This document shows, one piece after another, positions 1 through 6,655 of a stretch of 9,601 nucleotides of DNA (position 1 is the stretch's first letter; each line of letters begins with the position of its first letter). The position numbers and the translations under genes were made by a program. The DNA comes from Candidatus Baldrarchaeota archaeon (GTDB lineage Archaea > Asgardarchaeota > Baldrarchaeia > Baldrarchaeales > DXJG01): contig JAUQZC010000013.1 of assembly GCA_030587435.1 (NCBI GenBank), positions 1 through 9,601 on the forward strand. The letters are read 5' to 3'. A model generated the notes under the pieces. It was not told the DNA's origin. It worked only from the letters and a program-made list of their open reading frames with translations, and did no database searches.

Positions 1-176
1 GAATACTTATAACATCACCCATAATCATTCACCTTGAGCACAAGTATTACATGAAGATATGCATTATGTATGACATAACAGCTAGTAATAAGTATATCGA
101 TTAATGATACTTCTGTATACTATTTTTTAGGTATATTGTGTTTGATCTTGAGTTTGCGGTATATGCTTGTTATTAA

Positions 177-388
177 AAGGTACTAGGTTGTAGCGAAAGT
201 TGTTTTGAAATCTTAGCTAATGGTTTGGAGAAGTTACAGGAGAGGCTTAAAACATCTAAAGGGTCGTTTTAGAAATTTAAAATATGTTTTTGAAGATATT
301 AGAATCGTATAGTGTTATAGCATCTTTAACCGGTAAGCATACATTAGATAAAGAAGTTTTAACTTCTCTAATAATACGGATAATATAA
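177..388 (+). pseudogene. Possible decayed gene remnant, function unknown
   Basis: Three successive open segments in different plus-strand frames give protein-like text when joined. The first (177-269) contains EILANGLEKLQERLKTSKG. The second (around 265-309) contains RNLKYVFEDIRIV. The third (290-388) contains YSVIASLTGKHTLDKEVL. The joins are smooth (for example DIRIV then YSVIASL), which suggests a former helical protein broken by two single-base frameshifts. I do not recognise the family. It lies upstream of, and may be related to, the coiled-coil gene at 477. Chance open frames in AT-rich DNA are a real alternative, so this is a weak call. Confidence 0.3.
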
Positions 389-438
389 TATTAGAGCGGC
401 TTGTAGCAGATTAGGGTTTAATGGTTTGTTTTAGAAGA

Positions 439-446
439 TTTATATG
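439..446 (+). promoter_or_regulatory. TATA-like element ahead of 477 gene
   Basis: TTTATATG lies about 35 nt ahead of the ATG at 477. Archaeal spacing would put transcription start near 468, leaving a very short leader for the ATG at 477, or about 50 nt for the alternative GTG at 519. Assigned by position and composition only. Confidence 0.35.
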
Positions 447-476
447 TTAGGTGTGTTTAGTGGTTTGTTTTGGTGA

Positions 477-833
477 ATGTTTATATACGTTTCTTTGAAA
501 TATTTGTTGGGGTTGTTTGTGTCTTTGGCTGAGAAGTTGATTAAGGAGTTTGAGGAAAACGTTAAGTTAAGGAGACGTTTAGCTGAGCTTCTTGTTTCTG
601 AGCCGGACGTTAGGTTGGTGTTGATAAACGCTGTTATATCGGATGTAGCGACGAAAAAGGATCTAAGCGAATTAAGAAACGAGTTGAAAAGTGAAGTAAA
701 TGGATTAAGAGGGGAAATAAATGAACTGAGGAGGGAGGTTCATAGTAATTTTAGGTGGACTGTAGGTTTAATTGTTACTGTTTGGGGTGCAACGGTGATT
801 CCAATACTCTTAAAGCTAATAGGAGCAATATAA
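477..833 (+). CDS. Coiled-coil protein with C-terminal membrane anchor
   Basis: Function unknown. The 118-residue product has a charged helical start (EKLIKEFEENVKLRRRLAEL), then the segment SEPDVRLVLINAVISDVATK, then a heptad-like stretch rich in Leu, Glu and Arg at about residues 63-90. It ends in one hydrophobic helix (about residues 94-115, WTVGLIVTVWGATVIPILL). The LRRRLAELL-SEPDVRL block resembles small archaeal proteins that often come with coiled coils or are fused to DUF3782/RecB-like nuclease domains; no nuclease domain is present here. The start is uncertain. The ATG at 477 directly abuts GGTGA, too close to serve as a ribosome-binding site, while the GTG at 519 has GGGG six bases upstream and would give a 104-residue protein starting with SLAEKL. 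The most likely form is a tail-anchored, self-associating membrane protein. Confidence 0.7.
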   Translation: MFIYVSLKYLLGLFVSLAEKLIKEFEENVKLRRRLAELLVSEPDVRLVLINAVISDVATKKDLSELRNELKSEVNGLRGEINELRREVHSNFRWTVGLIVTVWGATVIPILLKLIGAI

Positions 834-1097
834 CTGTTTGCGGCTGGTTTTACTTACATTATTTATTTAATGTACTACTGGCTCTTATCTGATGTATATT
901 CATATGATTTTGAACGTTATAAATATTGTAATTCATTATGGAAGGATGATTGTAGTGTTGTTATGAGGAATTATGAGTTTGTTTCCCTAAATTTTGTGGT
1001 AAGTTTAATGGCATGGATGAAAAATCATAATCGTCTGATCGCTGAAAACTGGGTAGAAATGTTTTAAGCATGAAACGGAAATTACAACCATCTTTAT
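834..1097. other. Spacer between convergent genes, nothing recognised
   Basis: AT-rich interval between the stop of the coiled-coil gene and the stop of the DUF1616 gene. A 65-codon open frame at 870-1067 (+) has no ribosome-binding site, no recognisable motif and an unusual composition (rich in Tyr, Trp, Asn and Cys), so I do not call it a gene. No strong hairpin was seen. Confidence 0.5.
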
Positions 1098-1682
1098 CTA
1101 GGCTTTTAGTAGGAGTTTGTGGTATGAGAATTTTCTTGTTATGGCTGTTATTGTTAGGAGTGTGGTTAGTGTTGCTAGGGCTGTGAATATTGGTGTTAGT
1201 CTTATGCCCCACGGAGTATAGTTTAGAATTAGTCCTACTAGGGGTACTAGGGCTAAACTTAATCCTATGGATAGGGCTAATCTTTCTAGCGGTTCCAGAT
1301 CTTCTTCTTTTGGGTATAGGGTTTCTATTAATGTGTGACCTGGTAGGTAAAGGATGAAGAGAGAGCCTAACGCGTACCTAACGTATATGTAGGGTGGGTT
1401 TTGTGGGAGTAGGTAGATTGCTGTGGCTGTTAAAGCTATTAAAACTATTATTGTCCAGAACCATGTTCCATATGTTGAGAAGAGGTATTCTGTTAATGTC
1501 TTCGGTGGATTTGGGTCTTCTAATTCTATTTCCCCTCTTTTCCATAGGTTGTGAACATATTTTGTTGCTTCATGCTTTTTCAAATTTAGTTTTGTAGCTA
1601 TTTCTTCTACTGTTTCCTTTAATGTTAGGGTTTTTGTATGTTGAATGACGTTGAGAACTTTTTTCTCGATCTCTTTTCCCAT
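1098..1682 (-). CDS. DUF1616-type membrane protein with N-terminal HTH-like region
   Basis: Molecular function unknown. From the chosen ATG the protein has 194 residues. Residues 1-60 (KKVLNVIQHTKTLTLKETV onward) look like a winged-helix-type domain: short helices, a LKETVEEIATKL helix and KYVHNLWKRGEIEL as a possible recognition helix plus wing. Four hydrophobic helices follow at about 73-92, 101-121, 132-154 and 161-182. The signatures LYLPGHTLIETLYP, LERLALSIGLSLALVPLVG and LNYTPWGIRLTP are those I associate with DUF1616. The protein stops right after helix four, so the extracellular half of usual DUF1616 proteins is missing; a similar half sits at the end of the divergent gene 1801-2823. 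The start at 1682 is preferred over the ATG at 1724 because GGTGAG lies three bases upstream. The terminal helix-turn-helix would face the cytoplasm, so a membrane-bound regulator is conceivable. Confidence 0.8.
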   Translation of the reverse strand: MGKEIEKKVLNVIQHTKTLTLKETVEEIATKLNLKKHEATKYVHNLWKRGEIELEDPNPPKTLTEYLFSTYGTWFWTIIVLIALTATAIYLLPQNPPYIYVRYALGSLFILYLPGHTLIETLYPKEEDLEPLERLALSIGLSLALVPLVGLILNYTPWGIRLTPIFTALATLTTLLTITAITRKFSYHKLLLKA

Positions 1683-1735
1683 AGGCTCACCAATTAGTTT
1701 AGAGTTACATGAAATACTGTACATTATGATGTATG

Positions 1736-1748
1736 GTATTTTTATATG
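1736..1748. promoter_or_regulatory. Shared TATA-like element for the divergent DUF1616 pair
   Basis: The sequence TTTTTATATGG on the plus strand reads CCATATAAAAA on the minus strand, so one AT core can act as a TATA box in both directions. Archaeal spacing predicts starts near 1770 for the plus gene (leader about 30 nt) and near 1716 for the minus gene (leader about 34 nt). Both leaders contain GGTG-type ribosome-binding sites. The interval between the two start codons is only 118 bp, which favours joint control. Confidence 0.4.
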
Positions 1749-1800
1749 GTATGTTGGATTTATGTGTTTGTAGTTGAGGTATTGAAGTTGGTGGTATTTC

Positions 1801-2823
1801 TTGGGTAGAAATATAGCTCATGTATTTGCTGTTATGATTTTAATTTTCATGATGCTGTTTCAGTTTATTTCTGTAATAGCTTTATCTTCACCTCGAGGCT
1901 TGCTGCGTGAAGAAAATGTTAATAAAGTTGATGTTACGGTGGATGATGCTCGGAGAAAGGTTTATGATGCATATGCTGCTGTCGTCGATGCTGAGGCTAG
2001 TGGTGGTAATGTAACCGATCTTGTTAATCGTCTTAATGAGGCTATAGAGCTTATTAGGCTTGCTGAAAACACTTCTGATTCCGAAGAAGCTTCTGTTTTT
2101 GTTGAGCAGGCTGTTAGTATTGCTGATGATGTTTTAAGTGAGATAGGTGAGGTTAAAGAAGAAGGGTTGGCTTTGAGAAGGTTTCATTTGTTTTTAAGTG
2201 TTTTTTCTATTAGTTTGCTTGTTGTCTCAGGTGTTTTAATCTATTTTTATGGCCCTAAGGTTTTTTGGGGTCTTTGGGTTAGAATTAAAGGTAATTGGAA
2301 GGTTAAAAGTAGTGGCAGTAAGAGGTCTAGGAGAGGGTGGCTTGTTGATGAGGAGGTTTTTGCTGTTGTTTTAGCTATTCTCGTCATTGTATGTGTTTTT
2401 GCGATGTCGCAGATGTTTTATGCTGGTAGGGTTGTTGAGCCCTTCTCTCAGTTAGCTGTTCTTGGCCCTGATAAAAAACTGGGTGGGTATCCAAGTGAGG
2501 TTCATGTTGGTGAGAAATTTAAGCTTTATATGTACGTGAGAAATTATATGGGTCGTGTTATGTACTATATTGTTTACATAAAGCTGGGGAACAGGAGTGT
2601 ACCTCTTAATCTTACTTATCCTTATCCTGCTCCCGTAATTGCGAGGTTTGAGAGAATATTGATGCATAATGAGTCTTGGATTTTTCCTATTTATTTAGTG
2701 ATGAATGAAACAGGGATAAATTATAGGATTGTATTTGAACTTTGGATTTATAATGAAACAATAGCGAGCGAGCAGTTTCATCAAAGAACATGTCAACTTT
2801 GGCTAAATGTTACAGAATGGTAA
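1801..2823 (+). CDS. Surface membrane protein with DUF1616 C-terminal-like ectodomain
   Basis: Role unknown; probably a cell-surface protein. The 340-residue product starts with a TTG preceded by GGTGGT. It has a signal peptide or anchor (about 5-29), an outward helical/coiled region (40-125, with the AAVVDAEASGGNVTDLVNRL pattern of archaeal surface proteins), a membrane helix (128-150), a strongly basic cytoplasmic loop (151-182, GSKRSRRGW) and a second helix (186-208). It ends in a beta-rich ectodomain (213-340). That ectodomain carries LGPDKKLGGYPSEVHVGEKF, YVRNYMGRVMYYIVYIKLGN, HNESWIFP and FELWIYNET, which match my memory of the extracellular part of DUF1616. Eight N-x-S/T sequons occur, all on predicted outer parts. 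It is divergent from the gene holding the DUF1616 membrane half, suggesting the two products form one complex. Confidence 0.75.
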   Translation: MGRNIAHVFAVMILIFMMLFQFISVIALSSPRGLLREENVNKVDVTVDDARRKVYDAYAAVVDAEASGGNVTDLVNRLNEAIELIRLAENTSDSEEASVFVEQAVSIADDVLSEIGEVKEEGLALRRFHLFLSVFSISLLVVSGVLIYFYGPKVFWGLWVRIKGNWKVKSSGSKRSRRGWLVDEEVFAVVLAILVIVCVFAMSQMFYAGRVVEPFSQLAVLGPDKKLGGYPSEVHVGEKFKLYMYVRNYMGRVMYYIVYIKLGNRSVPLNLTYPYPAPVIARFERILMHNESWIFPIYLVMNETGINYRIVFELWIYNETIASEQFHQRTCQLWLNVTEW

Positions 2824-2958
2824 CTTTAAGGAAAACAGTATCTTTAGGTTTGCTTTTATAATGTTTAGTTTAAAGTGTTCACATTTCAACTAAGATGAAT
2901 GAGTCGTATCAACTGCTTTGAATATCTTTTTGTGTGATATGGTATTTGACAGTTAAAA
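2824..2958. other. Spacer between convergent genes
   Basis: Short T-rich interval between the stop of the surface protein gene and the stop of the GT4 gene. The plus strand has TTTTTG-type tracts, as expected for archaeal transcription termination on poly-T, but no clear hairpin is seen. Confidence 0.4.
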
Positions 2959-4167
2959 CTACATGGAATATGAGGTGAATTGTTCACTATTTTGTTCTTT
3001 CCATATTTTTAACATTTTTTTGATTTCTTTTTGGATGTTGAATTCTCTTTCTATTTTCTTTTTTCCGTTTTCCCCCATTTTCCTTCTTAGATCCTCGTTT
3101 TCGAGTAGAAGTTTTATGGCTTCGGCTAGTTGGTTGATGTTTCTGGGTTCGACTAGTAAGCCTTCTTTGCCGTTTTCTATGATTTCAGGTATTCCGGCAA
3201 GTTTTGTTGATATGACGGGTATTTTCAGGTACATTGCTTCCATTAGGGATACAGGCGTGCTGTCCATGTCGTTATTTTCGCTTCTTACACATGGCAAGAT
3301 GAATAAAGTAGCCTTACTTAACTCTTTCATCAAAGATGCGTCGTCTAAGCTTCCTAGAAGTTCTACATTCTTTTCTAAACCAAGTAGGGAGACCATTTTC
3401 TTTAGTACGTCTTCTAACTCCCCAGATCCTACAATTCTATACTGTATTTTGGGGAATTGTTTCACCAATTTTTTTACTGCTAATATGCCGTATTTAATTC
3501 CCTTTTTCTTTTGTAGTCTTGCTACGGTTAGAATGGTGTAGTCTTCTGGGTTTCTTTTGATTTTCTGTAGTTTGCTGATAATAGGGCATGGTCTAACTAC
3601 TTGTATTTTTTCCTCTTCCACCTTGGTTAATTCACGTAGGTATTTTTTGTTGTAGTAAGATGGAACAAATGTAGCAAGGGAGTTTGAGATTCTCAGTTTC
3701 AGCATTGACACATCTGGTTTAACAAATATGTCAGCTGCATGCGCGGTAAACGTGTAGGGTGTTTTTATTGTTTTAGACATTAACATGGCGGTTTGTGTTG
3801 GTGTTCCATTGAAATGTGCATGTAAAATATCTAAGTCAAGTTTATTTGCTATTTTGGAGAAATGTTTGGAGGCTTTAATGGCTAACAACTTGTTAGCTAT
3901 GTTTTCGGTGGTGTAGTTCCATTTCAATTTTTCCACTATTCTTGACCCATATTTTACAATGTTCCTACTTTTCTTGCGGCCCAATAGGTAGTGGACGTTC
4001 TCTAGGATATTAAATCTTTTTACTTCCTCATGTATGTGTTCTTCGTTAGGATTTGAAATGGAAAATACTACTACTTCGTGTCCTTGTTTTTTTAGCGCTA
4101 CTATTTCATTTAGTATAAATGTTTCAGAGAGTTTTGGAAAAAGTCCTAGTACATATCCGATCCTCAT
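2959..4167 (-). CDS. Glycosyltransferase family 4 (GT-B fold)
   Basis: Predicted retaining, nucleotide-sugar-dependent transferase acting at the cytoplasmic membrane face on a growing glycan; donor and acceptor cannot be read from sequence. The 402 residues match the usual length. The N-terminal Rossmann half has MRIGYVLGLFPKLSETFILN (the FPxxSETFI motif of WcaL/EpsF-like enzymes), a polar LHAHFNGTP loop at 115-123 and TAHAADIF at 141-148. The C-terminal donor half has VARLQKKKGI (215-224), GSGEL (247-251), and the E-x7-E type region with EN..DSTPVSLMEAMYLKIPVI (297-319), then AGIPEIIENGKEGLLV. The ATG at 4167 is chosen over a TTG at 4185 because GAGGA lies five bases upstream. It is divergent from the GT2 gene, and the pair suggests exopolysaccharide or S-layer N-glycan assembly. 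Confidence 0.9.
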   Translation of the reverse strand: MRIGYVLGLFPKLSETFILNEIVALKKQGHEVVVFSISNPNEEHIHEEVKRFNILENVHYLLGRKKSRNIVKYGSRIVEKLKWNYTTENIANKLLAIKASKHFSKIANKLDLDILHAHFNGTPTQTAMLMSKTIKTPYTFTAHAADIFVKPDVSMLKLRISNSLATFVPSYYNKKYLRELTKVEEEKIQVVRPCPIISKLQKIKRNPEDYTILTVARLQKKKGIKYGILAVKKLVKQFPKIQYRIVGSGELEDVLKKMVSLLGLEKNVELLGSLDDASLMKELSKATLFILPCVRSENNDMDSTPVSLMEAMYLKIPVISTKLAGIPEIIENGKEGLLVEPRNINQLAEAIKLLLENEDLRRKMGENGKKKIEREFNIQKEIKKMLKIWKEQNSEQFTSYSM

Positions 4168-4206
4168 TTTTGTCCTCAAATTCAACTTTGGCTGATATTA
4201 TGTTTG

Positions 4207-4214
4207 TATAAAGC
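4207..4214 (-). promoter_or_regulatory. TATA box for the GT4 gene
   Basis: GCTTTATA on the minus strand lies about 40 nt ahead of the ATG at 4167. A start about 26 nt downstream falls near 4184, leaving a leader of about 17 nt that still includes the GAGGA ribosome-binding site. Confidence 0.45.
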
Positions 4215-4522
4215 TATTTTCAATTAAAATTTTGCTAATGAACTGCTTTATGTTAGTGGCACAGATCAGTGCTGGTGTTCTTTGAAGAAAGACTTCTTAA
4301 ATTGAAATTTAACGGTTGTTTATGATGTTTTGGGTCTTAACGTAAAAGGGGGGGATGGAATTAGATGTTCATGTTGGTGATGTTTTCCTATTTTAAAAAC
4401 TAACAAAATTGGATAGAGGATTAAATTTTTATAGTCGGTGGGAAAATTACTCATGAAATTTATGAATTTAATAAGGCTTTAAATTTGAATTAGTATTATA
4501 CCATATGTTTCAATGATAGGTC

Positions 4523-4529
4523 TATATAA
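4523..4529 (+). promoter_or_regulatory. TATA box for the GT2 gene
   Basis: TATATAA in the context GGTCTATATAAGG is the clearest TATA box in the window. Transcription would begin near 4551-4553, giving a leader of about 95 nt before the ATG at 4647. Confidence 0.55.
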
Positions 4530-4542
4530 GGCTGACTAAGTG

Positions 4543-4562
4543 AATTGGATTGAATTCCAATT
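4543..4562. promoter_or_regulatory. Palindrome over the predicted GT2 start site, possible operator
   Basis: AATTGGA and TCCAATT form a perfect 7-bp inverted repeat around a 6-nt centre. It sits 14-33 bp downstream of the TATA box and spans the predicted transcription start. That is a typical place for an archaeal repressor to bind. It could also form a weak hairpin at the very 5' end of the mRNA. Confidence 0.4.
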
Positions 4563-4646
4563 AAATTTAATTACGTAATCTTAACATTAATATTATTAAC
4601 CTGAGTAGTCATTAAAATGTTAATAAAGCTGGTTGGGAGGATACCT

Positions 4647-5447
4647 ATGTGTACTGTTAGTGTGATAATTCCAACCTTTAATAGGGCTCATACTCTTTGT
4701 AGAGCCGTTAATAGTGTTCTTAACCAAACTTTTCGCGACTTGGAGGTAATTGTAGTTGATGATGATTCAAAAGATAACACTGAGGAAATTTTGAGAAAGT
4801 TTAATGACCCCAGAGTTGTTTATGTGAAACATAAGTCGAATAGAGGTGCTGGAGCTGCAAGAAATACTGGAATTAAAAATGCTGAAGGAAAATATATAGC
4901 TTTTTTAGATTCTGATGACGAATGGCTGCCAGTAAAATTAGAAAAACAGCTGAAAAAGATAGAACGAGCAAATAATCGGGTTGGACTTGTCTACACTGGT
5001 TTCAGCGTTCTTAGTGAAAATGGGAGGAAAATTTTAGATTGGACTCCTAAAATAGAAGGAAAAGTGTTTGATAGGCTTTTAGAGGGAAACTATTTGGGGA
5101 CCACTTCAACGGTTTTGCTTCGACGTGAATGTTTTGATGAAGTTGGTTTTTTTGATGAAAGTTTGAAAAGCTGTCAAGACTGGGATATGTGGATAAGGGT
5201 CGCAAAGAAATACGAATTTAGATGCATTCCGGAGCCTTTGGTAAAATACTATATTATGAGAGATAGCATTAGTAAAGCTCTTAAAAAGAGGTTTCGTGGT
5301 CACCTTGCTGTTTTTCGTAAGTGCAAAGAATATGTTTCACAAGATAGTTATTCAAAGATTGAGTATTATTTTAAGATCGCTAAATTAACATTTATAAGGA
5401 TATTATGGGCAACAGGAGAAATACTGTTCTTTAAAATTTTAAGATAA
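4647..5447 (+). CDS. Glycosyltransferase family 2 (GT-A fold)
   Basis: Predicted inverting transferase moving a sugar from a nucleotide-sugar donor, metal-dependent, on the cytoplasmic side of the membrane; substrate unknown. The 266-residue protein begins MCTVSVIIPTFNRAHTLCRA. It continues with the nucleotide-binding VIVVDDDSKDNTEE (35-47), GAGAARNTGIKNAEGKYIAF (67-86) and the metal-binding DSDDEW (88-93). The acceptor-side motif CQDWDMWIRVAKKY is at 176-189. The last 30 residues are hydrophobic and basic, suggesting loose membrane contact rather than a true transmembrane helix. The ATG at 4647 is chosen over the ATG at 4617 because GGGAGG lies six bases ahead and the GT2 fold begins at once. 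It pairs with the divergent GT4 gene. Confidence 0.92.
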   Translation: MCTVSVIIPTFNRAHTLCRAVNSVLNQTFRDLEVIVVDDDSKDNTEEILRKFNDPRVVYVKHKSNRGAGAARNTGIKNAEGKYIAFLDSDDEWLPVKLEKQLKKIERANNRVGLVYTGFSVLSENGRKILDWTPKIEGKVFDRLLEGNYLGTTSTVLLRRECFDEVGFFDESLKSCQDWDMWIRVAKKYEFRCIPEPLVKYYIMRDSISKALKKRFRGHLAVFRKCKEYVSQDSYSKIEYYFKIAKLTFIRILWATGEILFFKILR

Positions 5448-5750
5448 TGTTTTAGGTGTTATTTTAATTTGATTTCATGTTTTCTCCCTCTTTGCTGGTG
5501 ACTGTTTAAGTTGTTTATTTTAATATTTCTGTTGGCTGAAAACTTTGTCTAAAAACAATATAAGGGAATATTTAGTGAGGATGTGGAACTAAAAAGCTTT
5601 GGACACTTTAATTGGGAGTATATTGTGAATGGTATCAGTTTGAGAACTATTTGTTGGGGGCTTCTCATAAAAGTCTTTCAAGCTTGGTTGGGAAAATTAA
5701 TAATTTGTTTTTGGGTGGTGCGCCTAAGCGCAGAAGATTTAGTATAATGA
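5448..5750. other. Non-coding or degraded stretch
   Basis: About 300 bp with stops in all frames. One frame is open for about 50 codons (5612-5761) and includes YLLGASHKSLSSLVGKINN and LFLGGAPKRRRFSIMICF, which look protein-like but which I cannot assign. It may belong to the broken transporter next door or to another lost gene. Confidence 0.4.
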
Positions 5751-6386
5751 TTTGTTTTACGTAAAACTTTGGCTTTTGCTTCTGGTACTATTAGTCTTAT
5801 CACCTCTATTTAGATTAATGATAACAGATTTAGATATTTGCTGTTAGACGTTAAAAGGAAAACTCTTGTAAAGGAAAAACTTATCGATACGCTTTTAGAG
5901 TTAGGATTAGTAATGGAGAGATTATAGTTCGTGATGTTGTAGATGTTGGAAACCTTTATAATAGAAATGGTCGGAATGACCTTGTTTTTCCAGATTTGAT
6001 GATTGCTGTAGACAGCTTTGGTAGAAAGAGATCTCTTTCCTTATTTCTTTTACTTACATTTATTTCAGCAATACTATTCATTTATCCATTAAATCTCTAC
6101 AATGGTTTTTATTGCATATGCCATCTATGATACAGCACAATTTGGCTTCATAACCGCTTATCAATCTATGAGGACAGATCCTGTTCCGATTGAAATGAGA
6201 GGAAAAATCATAAGTGGGTTGGAACTTGTAGCTAACGTTGTTTCTGTTCCAGCCAGTATTTTAGGTAGATATTTATACAATTATATCGGACCTCGAGCTC
6301 CGTTCATAGTTTTCATGCTTATAACGCTGATGTCCATTATATTTACCGTACTTGGTTCTAAAGAACCTCTAATGAAAGAAAAATAA
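5751..6386 (+). pseudogene. Broken MFS transporter gene, C-terminal half
   Basis: Remnant of a major facilitator superfamily transporter. In one frame, 5751-5996 reads KTLAFASGTISLITSI, a charged loop KRKTLVKEKLIDTLLELG, and MVGMTLFFQI, interrupted by stops at 5811, 5925 and 5940. The text then moves to another frame (about 5997-6101) with the family loop motif DSFGRKRS and a hydrophobic helix. It returns to the first frame in the T-run after 6105 and runs to 6386 (YAIYDTAQFGFITAYQSM, PIEMRGKIISG, then helices PASILGRYLYNYIGP and FIVFMLITLMSIIF). The MRGK motif before the penultimate helices is typical of MFS. The N-terminal six helices are missing, since only about 300 bp separate this from the GT2 gene. 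An intact 94-codon frame remains at 6102-6386 but has no ribosome-binding site. Confidence 0.75.
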
Positions 6387-6655
6387 ACCGGCTTAAAGCC
6401 TAACTCCAAGTTTACTTGTCTTTTAACTTTGGCCATAAGAAACAGCCATCACGCACTTTCTAAATAGATGTACAGATTAAGCATCTAAAATAACCAATTT
6501 TTCGGTTTATATGAAAAATTCTTTATCGATTTGTTTCTTAGAGGAAAATAAACTAGTTAACTTTAAGCGAACCAGCGTAACTAAGTTTATCAGTTACCCA
6601 AAATTTATTATTCCTTCCTCCAATATTTTATTACTACTGCCAGTAAGAGATTGAG
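6387..6655. other. Spacer ahead of the sulfatase-fold gene
   Basis: AT-rich, C-rich on the plus strand. TATA-like stretches occur near 6602-6610 (AAATTTATTA) and 6622-6632 (AATATTTTATT). The second would start transcription about 3 nt before the GTG at 6656, giving a nearly leaderless message, which agrees with the lack of a proper ribosome-binding site. No gene seen. Confidence 0.4.

Larger units (their letters stand above)
1..476. other. Region without an intact gene
   Basis: AT-rich stretch with stops in all frames and no convincing gene. It contains a possible decayed coding remnant (about 177-388, listed separately) and, near its right end, a TATA-like element ahead of the next gene. 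No tRNA, repeat array or mobile-element end was seen. Confidence 0.6.
4186..4646. other. Divergent intergenic region between the two glycosyltransferases
   Basis: About 480 bp separate the two start codons. The region holds the GT4 TATA box, a run of seven G at 4348-4354, a second TATA-like site (TTTTTATAG near 4424-4432), and the GT2 TATA box and palindrome listed separately. No frame is open long enough to suggest a gene; the small ATG frame after the G-run is only 13 codons. Its length is more than promoters need, so it may contain a regulatory site or a lost gene. Confidence 0.5.

Noticed and set aside
870..1067. 65-codon open frame on the plus strand
   Set aside because: No ribosome-binding site, odd composition (many Tyr, Trp, Asn and Cys), no motif; likely chance.
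961..1212. Minus-strand open frame overlapping the end of the DUF1616 gene
   Set aside because: Overlaps a real gene out of frame; low-complexity Asn/Ser/His text typical of a shadow frame.
2963..3541. 192-codon plus-strand frame opposite the GT4 gene
   Set aside because: Antisense shadow of a clear glycosyltransferase; Phe/Ser-rich translation with no domain.
4280..4294. AAGAA/TTCTT inverted repeat in the divergent spacer
   Set aside because: Five AT-rich pairs are expected by chance in this composition; far from any predicted start or stop.
4348..4396. Run of seven G followed by a 13-codon ATG frame
   Set aside because: The G-run abuts the ATG with no room for ribosome binding and the frame is too short; treated as a homopolymer.
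6390..6400. GGCTTAAAGCC palindrome just after the transporter remnant
   Set aside because: The centre is one base, so a real hairpin would have only three GC pairs; too weak to call a terminator.
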